The notes beneath the pieces are model-generated. The model did not search any database and had not been told where the DNA came from. It saw only the letters and a list, made by a program, of their open reading frames with translations. From positions 533,501-597,500 of the forward strand of contig NZ_LR134173.1 in assembly GCF_900635815.1 (NCBI RefSeq): DNA of 64,000 nt, read 5' to 3'. Source of the DNA: Legionella cherrii. GTDB lineage: Bacteria; Pseudomonadota; Gammaproteobacteria; Legionellales; Legionellaceae. Below are positions 43,769-53,121 of this stretch, in pieces. A program made the position numbers and the translations under genes. The stretch's first letter is position 1. Every line of letters starts with the position of its first letter.

Positions 43769-44811
43769 TGTCAATTATTGATTATAAAGCTGCCGGTGTA
43801 GACATAGAAGCAGGCAATGAAGCGGTTCGTAGTATTAAAAAATCGGTAGAAAGCACCTTCTCGCCGCATGTACTGACCGGGATCGGCAGCTTCGGTGCCA
43901 TGTACGATCTCAAAACTCTGCTGCAAGATTACGAGCATCCGGTTCTGGTACAAAGCATTGATGGGGTGGGCACAAAAATGATGGTCGCCAAAATGATGCA
44001 AAAATTCGATACCATCGGGATTGATTTAGTCAGTGCCACAACCAATGACATTATCGTTTTAGGCGCCAAACCGCTTACGCTGCTTGATTACATTGCCAAC
44101 GACAAATTAAAACCGGAAATCGTTGAGCAAATCATTAAGGGCATGGTCCAGGCCTGTAAAGAAAACCACATCTCTTTAGTCGGCGGTGAAACTGCAGAAA
44201 TGCCCGGTACTTATTTACCTGGCGAACTGGATTTGGTCGGCGTTATTACCGGGGTAGTTGAAAAAAATAAAGCCATTGAGGGCAAAGCCATCTGTGAAGG
44301 CGATCTGCTGGTGTGCTTTCCTTCAAGTGGCTTGCATACCAATGGTTATTCATTAGCCAGAAAATTGCTCTTTGATGTTGCGGGCTACAAAGTTGAATCT
44401 CAATTCCAAGATTTTTCCCATAGTATTGGTGAAGAGCTTTTAACCCCTCATATTAACTACACCAGGCCGATTTTGAGCATTTTGGAAAAAAACATTCCCA
44501 TTAAGGGCATGGCGCACATCACCGGTGGTGGTTTACTGGAGAACATCCCCCGTATTTTACCGCAACATTGTGGTGTAGAAATTCATAAAAATCGGATTCC
44601 TGAATTAGCTATCTTCAATTTATTACGTAAATTAGGCCATTTGGATGATGAGCATATGTATCGTACGTTTAATATGGGCGCGGGTTTGGTTCTTTTTATA
44701 GCACCAGAAACATTATCTGCTGTACGCGAAGTACTCCGTGATTTTCCATCGTTCCCTCTTTATGAAATTGGACAGGTTGTAAGAGGAGATCAAATGGTGA
44801 AACTGTTATGA
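43768..44811 (+). CDS. purM: Phosphoribosylformylglycinamidine cyclo-ligase (AIR synthetase)
   Basis: Step five of purine synthesis, 347 residues. It starts IDYKAAGVDIEAGNEAV, has VQSIDGVGTKMMVAK, LVGGETAEMPG and LVCFPSSGLHTNGYSLAR, and ends with HITGGGLLENIPRILP. All are standard PurM motifs. TAATG couples it to purL, and ATGA couples it to the purQ gene. Confidence 0.96.
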   Translation: MSIIDYKAAGVDIEAGNEAVRSIKKSVESTFSPHVLTGIGSFGAMYDLKTLLQDYEHPVLVQSIDGVGTKMMVAKMMQKFDTIGIDLVSATTNDIIVLGAKPLTLLDYIANDKLKPEIVEQIIKGMVQACKENHISLVGGETAEMPGTYLPGELDLVGVITGVVEKNKAIEGKAICEGDLLVCFPSSGLHTNGYSLARKLLFDVAGYKVESQFQDFSHSIGEELLTPHINYTRPILSILEKNIPIKGMAHITGGGLLENIPRILPQHCGVEIHKNRIPELAIFNLLRKLGHLDDEHMYRTFNMGAGLVLFIAPETLSAVREVLRDFPSFPLYEIGQVVRGDQMVKLL

Positions 44812-46115
44812 TACGCATTGGTTTAATTCAATTTCCAGGTTCCAATTGTGAACGAGAAACGGCGCTTGCGGTCAAACGTGCTGGCATGGAGCCCGTTGAG
44901 TTTTTGTGGAATGAACCTTTAGAGAAGCTACGTCACTTAGATGGGTATATCCTTATTGGGGGGTTTTCTTATGAAGATCGTTCCCGCGCAGGCATTATTG
45001 CCGCACTAGATCCGGTAATTCAAGAAATCAAAGCCCAGAGTGAGCAAGGCAAACCGGTATTTGGAATCTGCAATGGGGCCCAAATACTTGTCGAATCAGG
45101 TTTAGTGCCCGGCTTTGACCAAGATGAGATTAGTATGGCTCTGACTGAAAATAAGCGTATTGCCAATGGCAAAATAGTAGGCACGGGTTTTTATAATGCC
45201 TGGGTGCACATGCGATTAGCAGCAAATCATCAACATAATGCATTTACCCGTCATCTGAAAACCACCGATTTAATTCATCTTCCCATTGCCCATGCGCAAG
45301 GGCGTTTTTTAATGCCCGATGCTTTGTTAAAGAAAATAGAGCAGCAAGGTTTAAATTTATTCCAATATTGCGATGCCGAAGGCAAGATCATTGATAATTT
45401 CCCGACTAATCCTAATGGCTCTGCAGGCAATATTGCTGCCATTACCAATCAGGCTGGAAATGTCATGGCGATGATGCCGCATCCGGAGCGCACGATTAAT
45501 GGCGATCCAATTTTTGCGTCCATGCGTGATTATATAAAAGAACGTACTGGTCGCTTGGGTGTAGATGCCGTCGTTCCAGAGTCCTCGCTTGAATTGGATC
45601 CTGCAACGAAGGCGCGGGAAGGAATGGCAGTCAACCTCAAAAATTTCAATAAAAATCCAGCCAGTTATCTTTGTCTGGTCAAACTCATTATCACGGACAA
45701 CCAAGCCTTGACGGTACAAAAAACCTTAAGACGCTTAGGTTTTCCCGTAACAGTGAATCGTTTCGAACACTGGGAAATTGATTGTGATTCTGCAGAAGAG
45801 TTCGCTCAGCTCAAAAATACTGGACTTTTATATTCGGATCGAAAGGAGCGTGAAGTTTCCCTTAACGAACTTAACTCGAAAAATACTTTCGCGTATCTCG
45901 TTCGTGCAAAAGAAGACCTAAAAGGGCAACAAACGCTACAAACCCTGAATACCCACTATGAATTACCAAAAATAAATACAATACATCACGGTGTTTTATG
46001 GCAGTTTACTAGCGAGGAAACTGATGTTTCTACGTTAATAGACCCTATTTTGTTAACTCACATTATTGGAAACCCCTATGCTCATGAATGCTACCGATAC
46101 ATCCACGCGTTATGA
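44808..46115 (+). CDS. purQ: PurQ glutaminase fused to a PurS-like domain
   Basis: A 435-residue protein. The first 250 residues are the PurQ glutamine amidotransferase: GLIQFPGSNCERE, the nucleophile Cys in FGICNGAQILVESGL, and the HPERT end. Normal PurQ stops there. Here about 150 more residues follow. The segment LCLVKLIITDNQALTVQKTLRRLGF with WEIDCDSAEEFAQL resembles PurS, the small bridging subunit of the Bacillus-type three-part FGAM synthase. This fits the small PurL next door, since no separate purS is seen. The fusion is inferred from motif order and needs a structural check. Confidence 0.87.
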   Translation: MIRIGLIQFPGSNCERETALAVKRAGMEPVEFLWNEPLEKLRHLDGYILIGGFSYEDRSRAGIIAALDPVIQEIKAQSEQGKPVFGICNGAQILVESGLVPGFDQDEISMALTENKRIANGKIVGTGFYNAWVHMRLAANHQHNAFTRHLKTTDLIHLPIAHAQGRFLMPDALLKKIEQQGLNLFQYCDAEGKIIDNFPTNPNGSAGNIAAITNQAGNVMAMMPHPERTINGDPIFASMRDYIKERTGRLGVDAVVPESSLELDPATKAREGMAVNLKNFNKNPASYLCLVKLIITDNQALTVQKTLRRLGFPVTVNRFEHWEIDCDSAEEFAQLKNTGLLYSDRKEREVSLNELNSKNTFAYLVRAKEDLKGQQTLQTLNTHYELPKINTIHHGVLWQFTSEETDVSTLIDPILLTHIIGNPYAHECYRYIHAL

Positions 46116-47073
46116 CAAAGAAATTCGAGAAGCTTTAGCTTTTTGCTTGGATCAAACGAATTTACCTGTAGGCAAAAAATATCAAGGAAAAGTAAGAGAT
46201 GCATACGATTTGGGTCATTTCATCATGCTCGTTACTACCGATAGGCTCACCGCCTTTGATCGGCATCTTGCCCTCATTCCTTACAAAGGTGCGGTACTTA
46301 ATTTAACCAGTGCGTGGTGGTTTGAACAAACCAAAAATCTTGTTCCTAATCACATCATTGCGGTTCCCGATCCCAATGTGGTTATTGCCAAAAAATGCTC
46401 CGTTTTTCCCATTGAGTTTGTAGTGAGAGGTTACATTAGTGGAACAACCGGCACTTCGCTTTGGACTCAATATCAAAAGGGGGTGCGTGAATATTGTGGG
46501 ATTACTTTTCCTGAAGGATTAAGAAAAAATCAGCAATTGGAACAGCCGGTTTTGACGCCAACCACTAAAGAAAAAATTCATGACCGCCCTATTGCGCCAG
46601 CTGAAATTATTTCTGAAGGATGGATGAGCGAAGCGGATTGGTTAGAAGCCAGTGCTTTAGCACTGAAACTGTTTCAACGGGGTGCTAAAATCGCTAAAAA
46701 TCATGGTTTGATTTTAGTGGATACCAAATATGAGTTTGGTCGTGATGCGGAGGGGAACATTATCGTAGTCGATGAAATCCATACGCCCGACTCCAGTCGT
46801 TATTGGCTTGCCGACAGTTATCATGACCGCATTACTGCTGGATTAGAACCCGAAAATATTGATAAGGAATTCTTGCGACTATGGTTTGCAAAAAATTCAG
46901 ACCCTTATCATGATGAGCAACTTCCACAAGCACCACAAGAATTAATTGAAGAGCTCTCATCACGCTACATTCAGTTGTATGAACGAATCACAGGCAAAAA
47001 GTTCAGCTTTGCGGAACATAAAGAACCTGCTGAGCAACGGATCATGCGTCATATTGCAAATTACTTGGGATAA
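46078..47073 (+). CDS. purC: SAICAR synthetase
   Basis: Phosphoribosylaminoimidazole-succinocarboxamide synthase, about 331 residues, the longer type. It has the GKVRDAYDLG ATP-loop, LVTTDRLTAFDR, EFVVRGYISGT, LVDTKYEFG and VDEIHTPDSSRYW. The start is uncertain: ATG at 46078 or 46084, both overlapping the purQ end. The former has GGA 8 bases upstream. Confidence 0.95.
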   Translation: MLMNATDTSTRYDKEIREALAFCLDQTNLPVGKKYQGKVRDAYDLGHFIMLVTTDRLTAFDRHLALIPYKGAVLNLTSAWWFEQTKNLVPNHIIAVPDPNVVIAKKCSVFPIEFVVRGYISGTTGTSLWTQYQKGVREYCGITFPEGLRKNQQLEQPVLTPTTKEKIHDRPIAPAEIISEGWMSEADWLEASALALKLFQRGAKIAKNHGLILVDTKYEFGRDAEGNIIVVDEIHTPDSSRYWLADSYHDRITAGLEPENIDKEFLRLWFAKNSDPYHDEQLPQAPQELIEELSSRYIQLYERITGKKFSFAEHKEPAEQRIMRHIANYLG

Positions 47074-47081
47074 CATAATCA

Positions 47082-48584
47082 ATGTGTGGGATAGTAGGTA
47101 TTTACAGTCACGAACCAGTAGCCTCTGAATTATATGAGAGTCTTATCCATTTACAACATCGAGGTCAGGATGCCGCTGGCATCCTGACTTGCGATCAGCG
47201 GTTCTACACAAAACATGGATTGGGTTTGGTACGTGAAATTTTTACGCCAGACAATGTTTCCCCGCTCATGGGGAACATAGGCATTGGTCATGTTCGTTAT
47301 CCTACCGCAGGCGGCTATACGGAAACCGATGTCCAACCCTTATGGATTGGTAGCCCCCGTGGCATAGCGCTGGCACATAATGGCAATTTGTCGAATTACC
47401 AAGAATTGGCCGATGAAATTCGTTTAAAACAACATCGACATCTCAACACATCCCTCGATTCTGAAGCCCTATTACTGATGCTTGCGGATAATCTGGCCAG
47501 TAATGCCGCCAGTAATGAGGAAAACAATGACCGCTTTTTCGAACTACTGACCCAAGCAGTCTCACATATTTTTGAGCGCATGGAAGGAGCTTATTCGATT
47601 GTTTCTGTGATTATTGGTAAGGGACTGGTTGCCTTTCGTGACCCGCACGGGATTCGCCCTTTAGTTTGGGGAACACGTGAAAATCCTGATGGCACTGTAG
47701 ATACAATTTTTGCATCAGAAACCACCCCTTTTTATGCCTTAGGCTTTGAGCCCAAAGGAGATATTTTACCTGGTGAAGTTGCCTTTATTGATTTAAAGGG
47801 GACGATGCACCGTCGCGTTTTGAAGACGCAAGAATTCAGACCTTGCGTTTTTGAATACGTTTATTTCGCCCGCCCAGATGCAACGCTCAATAACGTCAGC
47901 GTTTACCGTTCACGTTTACGGATGGGACAAAATTTGGCGATCCAATGGAAGAAAAAACATCCCGATCTTATCCCAGATATTGTTATCCCTGCCCCGTTCA
48001 CGGCCAATACCGCCGCGTTGTCTTTTGCCAGCGAACTAGGGGTACGGTATTCTGAGGGACTGTATAAAAATCCTTTTATAGGCCGTACGTTTATTATGCC
48101 CAATCAAAAGGCCAGAAGTCGGAATATTCGTTACAAACTAACCCCGCAACCAACGGAAATTAAAAATAAAATAGTCATGATTATCGATGACAGTATTGTT
48201 CGAGGCACCACCTCTCGCGAAATTGTCAAAATGGTAAGAGAGTCTGGTGCGAAACAAATTTATTTTGCCTCCACGTCACCCGCACTTAAAAATCCCTGTT
48301 TTAGTGGTATTGATATTCCCTCACGCAAAGAGTTAATTGCTGCAAATCAAAGTGATGATGAAATTGCCAACTATCTCGGTGTGGATGCGTTACTCTATCA
48401 ATCCCACGAGGACTTGGTTGAAGCCGTAACGCGTCGGGGGGAACATCAAATCAAGAAACCCTGCATGGCGTGTATGGATGGTGATTACTTTTGTAAAAAG
48501 CTCACTGCAGAAAAAATGAAGCAACTTGAACTACAACGTGAAACAAGTAGAGGTATTTCCCCAAAAAAAGAGGACATTGAATGA
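47082..48584 (+). CDS. purF: Amidophosphoribosyltransferase
   Basis: The first committed step of purine synthesis, glutamine PRPP amidotransferase, 500 residues. Cys2 (MCGIVGIY) is the N-terminal nucleophile of the glutaminase. GIGHVRYPTAGG follows, then the PRPP loop in IVMIIDDSIVRGTTSREIV. A late CMACMDG stretch is common in this class. It lies 8 bases after purC and overlaps purD by four bases. Confidence 0.96.
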   Translation: MCGIVGIYSHEPVASELYESLIHLQHRGQDAAGILTCDQRFYTKHGLGLVREIFTPDNVSPLMGNIGIGHVRYPTAGGYTETDVQPLWIGSPRGIALAHNGNLSNYQELADEIRLKQHRHLNTSLDSEALLLMLADNLASNAASNEENNDRFFELLTQAVSHIFERMEGAYSIVSVIIGKGLVAFRDPHGIRPLVWGTRENPDGTVDTIFASETTPFYALGFEPKGDILPGEVAFIDLKGTMHRRVLKTQEFRPCVFEYVYFARPDATLNNVSVYRSRLRMGQNLAIQWKKKHPDLIPDIVIPAPFTANTAALSFASELGVRYSEGLYKNPFIGRTFIMPNQKARSRNIRYKLTPQPTEIKNKIVMIIDDSIVRGTTSREIVKMVRESGAKQIYFASTSPALKNPCFSGIDIPSRKELIAANQSDDEIANYLGVDALLYQSHEDLVEAVTRRGEHQIKKPCMACMDGDYFCKKLTAEKMKQLELQRETSRGISPKKEDIE

Positions 48585-49897
48585 ACATTCTTGTTATCGG
48601 TTCTGGTGCGCGTGAACATGCACTCATCAAAGCACTACACCGTTCACCACAACGACCTTCATTATTTTGTTATGGGACGGCAATCAACCCAGGCATCCAT
48701 CATCTCACAGAACACTATGCTGCTGGGGATATTACCGATTGTGCTGCAGTTGTCTCCAAGGCAAAACTCTGGGGAATTGAATTAGCGATTATTGGTCCAG
48801 AAGCCCCCCTTGAACAAGGCATGGCTGATGCATTATGGCACACAGGAATCCCAACCATCGGACCGAAAAAAGAATTGGCGCAAATTGAAACCTCTAAAGA
48901 GTTTGCCCGTGATTTAATGAAAAAACATCAGATTGCCGGTCTGCCACGTTATCAAAAATTTACAACCCTCAATCAAGTTGAAGCATTCCTCTCTGAGCTT
49001 GGGGAAGGCAATTACGTCATTAAAGCCAATGGCTTAATGGGGGGCAAAGGGGTTAAAGTCGCAGGAGAACACTTGCACTCAATTGCTGAGGCCTTGCATT
49101 TTTGTCAGGAAATTCTTGATAAAAAACAAACGATTCTCATCGAAGAAAAACTGATTGGCCAGGAATTTTCCTTCATGTGTTTTGCAGATGGCAAAAAGCT
49201 CATTCCCATGCCTTTGGTGCAAGACCATAAACGTGCTTATAACGGCGATCGAGGTCCTAATACGGGCGGTATGGGTAGTTATTCAGACACCGACCATCGC
49301 TTGCCTTTTTTAACGCCTCACGACGTACACGAAGCGCTAGCGATTAACAATGCCGTCTTTCAGGCATTGTCTTCTGAATATGATGAACCTTATATTGGCA
49401 TTTTATATGGCAGCTTTATTGCGACTAAAAACGGAATTTATGTCATTGAATTTAACGCCCGTTTTGGCGATCCTGAATCATTAAATGTATTATCGATTTT
49501 AGAATCTGATTTTGTTGCCCTATGCCAAGCAATGATTCATGGCGACTTAAGCGATGATAAGGTCCAATTTTCCAAACAGGCTACTGTGTGTAAATATGCA
49601 GTTCCTGAAGGCTATCCTGATACCCCAAAGAAGAATTTTGTCGTTGATTTTTCAAAAGTAGTTTGCCAGGATCATCTCTACCTTTCTTCAGTCAATCAGG
49701 TCGATCAGCACATCATTGCTGAAGGTTCGCGTACTGCCGCTTATGTAGGAATTGCCGATTCCATTGTTGCTGCAGAAATAAAAGCGGAACGTGAAATTTC
49801 ATTGATTGAAGGTCCTTTGTTTCATCGTGAAGACATCGGTACACAACAATTAATTCAGCAACGTATTGATCATATGCAAAGGATACGCGCCTCATGA
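48581..49897 (+). CDS. purD: Phosphoribosylamine-glycine ligase (GAR synthetase)
   Basis: An ATP-grasp enzyme for step two of purine synthesis, 438 residues. It starts MNILVIGSGAREHALI, the standard PurD N-terminus, and has YVIKANGLMGGKGVKVAG, RGPNTGGMGSYS and VIEFNARFGDPE. It overlaps purF (ATGA) and purN (ATGA). Confidence 0.96.
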   Translation: MNILVIGSGAREHALIKALHRSPQRPSLFCYGTAINPGIHHLTEHYAAGDITDCAAVVSKAKLWGIELAIIGPEAPLEQGMADALWHTGIPTIGPKKELAQIETSKEFARDLMKKHQIAGLPRYQKFTTLNQVEAFLSELGEGNYVIKANGLMGGKGVKVAGEHLHSIAEALHFCQEILDKKQTILIEEKLIGQEFSFMCFADGKKLIPMPLVQDHKRAYNGDRGPNTGGMGSYSDTDHRLPFLTPHDVHEALAINNAVFQALSSEYDEPYIGILYGSFIATKNGIYVIEFNARFGDPESLNVLSILESDFVALCQAMIHGDLSDDKVQFSKQATVCKYAVPEGYPDTPKKNFVVDFSKVVCQDHLYLSSVNQVDQHIIAEGSRTAAYVGIADSIVAAEIKAEREISLIEGPLFHREDIGTQQLIQQRIDHMQRIRAS

Positions 49898-50509
49898 TTC
49901 GCATTGCCGTACTTGGTTCCACTCGCGGAACGAATCTAAACGCAGTTGTTGCTGCAGTAAAGCAACAGCGCTTGCCAGCAACAATAGAAGTGGTTTTAAG
50001 CAATAAAGCAGATGCTCTGATTTTAGAAAAAGCCGCACATTTCGGAATCAAATCACTGTTTATTGATCCTCAAGGATTCAGTCGCAGCGAATTCGATAGT
50101 TTTTTATCGGAAACACTCAAACAGCACCACATCGATCTTATCGTTTTAATTGGCTATATGCGTATCTTATCTGCTGAATTTGTCACGAATTGGGAAAATA
50201 AAATAATCAACATTCATCCTTCTTTATTACCAGCTTACGCAGGGTTAATGAATCTTGATGTTCACCAAGCTGTTTTAGATGCGGGTGAAATTGAAAACCG
50301 GCTGCACCGTGCACTATGTTACTGAGCAAGTCGATGCAGGTCCGATTATTATACAAAAGAAATGTCCTGTTTTAGCAGATGATACCCCAGAGCGGTTAAA
50401 AACCAGAGTACAGGGATTGGAAGGAGAGGCTTTGATTGAAGCAATTCAGCTTATTGCCTCCAATGAAAGCCGGGGTTCGTATCGCTACACCCAGGCTACG
50501 AATACTTAA
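49894..50509 (+). pseudogene. purN: Phosphoribosylglycinamide formyltransferase, frameshifted
   Basis: Step three of purine synthesis, formyl-THF dependent. The first frame (49894-50325) has IAVLGSTRGTNLNAVV, LIGYMRILS and IINIHPSLLPAY and then breaks after VLDAGEIE. The +1 frame continues TGCTVHYVTEQVDAGPIIIQ to 50509. A single extra A in the AAAA at 50294-50297 explains it; GAAACC would read GEIETGCTVHYV. The C-terminal dozen residues (about SRGSYRYTQATNT) are encoded by a dispersed palindromic repeat. It is the second frameshift in the same operon. Confidence 0.85.
50471..50507. repeat. Dispersed repeat encoding the purN C-terminus
   Basis: CCGGGGTTCGTATCG and CACCCAGGCTACG belong to the TAGCCTGG repeat family (half-palindrome only). 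It overlaps the last codons of purN in the restored frame, so the repeat probably inserted at, and extended, the end of that gene. Confidence 0.55.
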
Positions 50510-50543
50510 ATCGAACTGAAATGAAATAATTAACGGGGGCAAT

Positions 50544-51038
50544 ATGTCAAATGCACTTGTGTCCATTCTGATGGGTTCAAAATCAGATTGGGCCATTATG
50601 GAGGAAGCCAGTTTAACCCTGGAAAAATTTAACATTCCTCATGAGGTGCGTGCTTTATCGGCCCACCGCACCCCTGATGCGTTGTTTGAATATCTCAAAT
50701 CAGCAGAACAGCGTGGCGTTGAACTTTTTATCGCTGCTGCAGGCGGTGCTGCGCACTTGCCTGGCGTTGTTGCTGCGAAAACCACAGTACCTGTTTTAGG
50801 TGTACCCCTGCCCTCATCGACGTTCATTAATGGCCTTGATGCGCTTTTATCCATAGTCCAAATGCCCGCTGGAATCCCCGTTGGCACTCTTGCGGTGGGG
50901 AAAGCTGGCGCAATCAATGCAGCTATTTTCGCAGTAACTATCCTGGGTAATAAATATCCTGAATATCGCGAGGCGATTAAAAAATATCGTGCCGCTCAAG
51001 CAGAAAAAGTATTGGAAAATGCCGAAATCAAGGGGTAA
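50544..51038 (+). CDS. purE: N5-carboxyaminoimidazole ribonucleotide mutase
   Basis: A purine step six enzyme of 164 residues. It starts ALVSILMGSKSDWAIM, has LSAHRTPD and IAAAGGAAHLPGVVAAKTTVPVLGVP, the class I PurE signature. It follows purN by 34 bases with a GGGGG site. No purK is adjacent. Confidence 0.96.
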   Translation: MSNALVSILMGSKSDWAIMEEASLTLEKFNIPHEVRALSAHRTPDALFEYLKSAEQRGVELFIAAAGGAAHLPGVVAAKTTVPVLGVPLPSSTFINGLDALLSIVQMPAGIPVGTLAVGKAGAINAAIFAVTILGNKYPEYREAIKKYRAAQAEKVLENAEIKG

Positions 51039-51065
51039 CTCGAGAAAATCATCTCACCCATTCAG

Positions 51066-51099
51066 TGTGTAGCGTGGTTGCACGCAGCGAGGCTACACT
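51066..51099. terminator. Bidirectional hairpin between purE and ysxC
   Basis: GTGTAGC (about 51067-51073) pairs with GCTACAC (about 51092-51098) in the gap of two convergent genes. It overlaps the end of ysxC. It is a variant of the TAGCCTGG palindromes and probably ends both transcripts. Confidence 0.5.
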
Positions 51100-51695
51100 A
51101 TTTCAAACCATTGATTGAGTAAAGCTATCAATTCCTCAACCCCTGCTTTTTTTAAAGAGGAAAAAGATTGCACCGTAATTAAATGCTCTGCCAATTCATA
51201 ATGTTTGCGCACTTTAAATACCGTATTTTTTACTTCACTGCGACTTAATTTATCCGACTTAGTCAGTAAAATATGTACTGGAAGCTCTCGCTCTAAAGCC
51301 CAATCAATCATCATCAGGTCCAAATCTTTTAAAGGATGGCGAATATCCATTAACAAGATCAACCCTTTTAAGCTTTTTCTAACTTCAAGATAATGTGCTA
51401 AATTTTTTTGCCAATCCAGTTTCACTTGTAAGGCAACTTTGGCATAGCCGTAGCCGGGTAAATCGACAAGACGCCGCTCTGCATCAATCTCAAATAAATT
51501 AATTAACTGGGTGCGTCCCGGTGTTTTACTGGTTCTTGCCAAATTTTTAATGCCGGTTAAACAGTTTAAGGCACTTGACTTGCCTGCATTGGAGCGGCCG
51601 GCAAAAGCAACTTCATATCCTGAGTCCTCAGGCAAATGGGATACGCGTGCAGCACTTTTTAAGAATATTGCTTTAGAATAAGGATTTTCTGACAT
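51093..51695 (-). CDS. ysxC: Ribosome-biogenesis GTPase YsxC/EngB
   Basis: An essential GTPase of about 200 residues for large-subunit assembly. G1 is [15 protein letters not shown]3 is [13 protein letters not shown]4 is [10 protein letters not shown], and the GRTQLIN switch region lies between G1 and G3. The ATG at 51695 ([11 protein letters not shown]) is the usual start. Ten residues upstream are possible but have no better signal. It diverges from cytochrome c4. Confidence 0.93.
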   Translation of the reverse strand: MSENPYSKAIFLKSAARVSHLPEDSGYEVAFAGRSNAGKSSALNCLTGIKNLARTSKTPGRTQLINLFEIDAERRLVDLPGYGYAKVALQVKLDWQKNLAHYLEVRKSLKGLILLMDIRHPLKDLDLMMIDWALERELPVHILLTKSDKLSRSEVKNTVFKVRKHYELAEHLITVQSFSSLKKAGVEELIALLNQWFEIV

Positions 51696-51766
51696 ATGAA
51701 TTATAATATTTCGGATTTCAACCAAGGCAGTGTACCATTACTTCAAGAATTTATTATGAGAAATCG

Positions 51767-52366
51767 ATGAAAAAATTTGTACTCACTTTTCTTCTCGGTG
51801 TACCACTCACCCTTTTTGCCCAAGAAAATGCTAACTCCGTAGCAAATAAAGCAGCGGTTTGTACCGCATGCCATGGTCCACAAGGCAATAGTCCCAATCC
51901 CGATTGGCCCAATATCGCAGGACAACATCCCAAATACTTTATAAAACAACTTAAAGACATCAAAGAGGGCGCCCTTCGCAATGTGCCTACCATGCAGGCT
52001 ATTGTTGCGATGCTGAACGAGCAGGACATGGATGACTTGGCAGCATATTATGCTAAAATGCCTGTTGCTCAAGGCAGCACCCCTGAAAAATTTCTTTCCC
52101 GTGGTGAACAAATTTACCGTGGCGGAGATTTTACAAAAAGGATTACGGCATGCATTGCCTGTCATGGTCCTAAAGGGACAGGTAATTCCCAAGCGGGCTT
52201 TCCGGTGCTTTCAGGGCAGCATGCTGCTTATACCGTTTTGCAGTTAAATGCATTTAAAGACGGTAAGAGAAAAAATGATTTAAACCATATCATGCAAGAT
52301 ATTAGCAGTAGAATGAGCCAAGATGATATGGAAGCAGTTGCACATTATATTGAAGGGTTACATTAG
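51767..52366 (+). CDS. Dihaem cytochrome c4
   Basis: A periplasmic electron carrier of 199 residues. It has a signal peptide to about residue 18 and two haem sites, CTACH (Cys32, Cys35, His36) and CIACH (Cys129, Cys132, His133). Each has a nearby Met-type ligand region (NVPTMQA, SSRMSQDD). This is the duplicated layout of cytochrome c4, which feeds terminal oxidases. It lies 11 bases before dsbA. Confidence 0.94.
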   Translation: MKKFVLTFLLGVPLTLFAQENANSVANKAAVCTACHGPQGNSPNPDWPNIAGQHPKYFIKQLKDIKEGALRNVPTMQAIVAMLNEQDMDDLAAYYAKMPVAQGSTPEKFLSRGEQIYRGGDFTKRITACIACHGPKGTGNSQAGFPVLSGQHAAYTVLQLNAFKDGKRKNDLNHIMQDISSRMSQDDMEAVAHYIEGLH

Positions 52367-52377
52367 GAAATTAAATT

Positions 52378-52989
52378 ATGTTAAAAAAATTAATCGCTGT
52401 ATTCTTGCTCTTGCCCGCAATGGCTCTAGCCGCGTCATTTGTTGAAGGTAAGGATTATCAAGTTGTGAGTAATCCCCAAGCAACAAATAATAAAAATAAA
52501 ACCCCCGTTATTGAAGAATTTTTTAGTTATGGCTGTCCTTGGTGTTATAAAATAGAAGCACCTTTAGATGAATGGGTGAGTAAAATGGGGAATAACATCC
52601 AATTCGAACGCGTCCCCGTCGTCTTCAAACCCACTTGGGAGCTATATGCTAAGGCCTACTACACTGCAAAAACACTCGCACTTTCGGATAAAATGGATCC
52701 CTTACTCTTTAAAGCCATACAAGTAGAGAAAAAACCCTTAGAATCAAAACAAGCGATGATCAATTTCTTTATTACTCAAGGTGTCGATAAGGAAATTGCA
52801 AAAAGCGCCTTTGAAAATTCGCCAACAATCGATATGCGTGTGCAAAATGGAATGAGCCTCATGGGCACTTATCAAATTAATGCTGTTCCCGCTTTTGTTG
52901 TGAATAATAAATATAAAACGGATTTACAAATGGCTGGGAGTCCGGAACGTTTATTGGAAATATTGAATTACCTTTCTCGCAAAGGGTAA
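52378..52989 (+). CDS. dsbA: Thiol:disulfide interchange protein DsbA
   Basis: A periplasmic oxidase for disulfide formation, 203 residues with a signal peptide (about 1-19). The active site is Cys53-Pro-Trp-Cys56 in EEFFSYGCPWCYKIE; the dipeptide PW differs from the Escherichia PH and will alter the redox potential. The cis-Pro loop INAVPAFVVN is present. In Legionella, DsbA proteins also serve Dot/Icm assembly. It is followed by a strong terminator. Confidence 0.92.
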   Translation: MLKKLIAVFLLLPAMALAASFVEGKDYQVVSNPQATNNKNKTPVIEEFFSYGCPWCYKIEAPLDEWVSKMGNNIQFERVPVVFKPTWELYAKAYYTAKTLALSDKMDPLLFKAIQVEKKPLESKQAMINFFITQGVDKEIAKSAFENSPTIDMRVQNGMSLMGTYQINAVPAFVVNNKYKTDLQMAGSPERLLEILNYLSRKG

Positions 52990-53035
52990 TCTGCTTTAGG
53001 TGAACTATGCGGCCCGTAAACGTGCCGATGCGGTA

Positions 53036-53088
53036 AATACCCCCTCACCCCTAACCCTCTCCCCCAAGGTGGAGAGGGGGTATTTTGA
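53036..53088 (+). terminator. Strong hairpin after dsbA
   Basis: AATACCCCCTC (53036-53046) pairs perfectly with GAGGGGGTATT (53074-53084), followed by TT. An inner CTCTCC/GGAGAG stem adds stability. The gap separates dsbA from a convergent gene, so it probably works for both. Confidence 0.75.
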
Positions 53089-53121
53089 ACCACTAAATGA
53101 ATGTGCCATCAAGTGTTGGAT

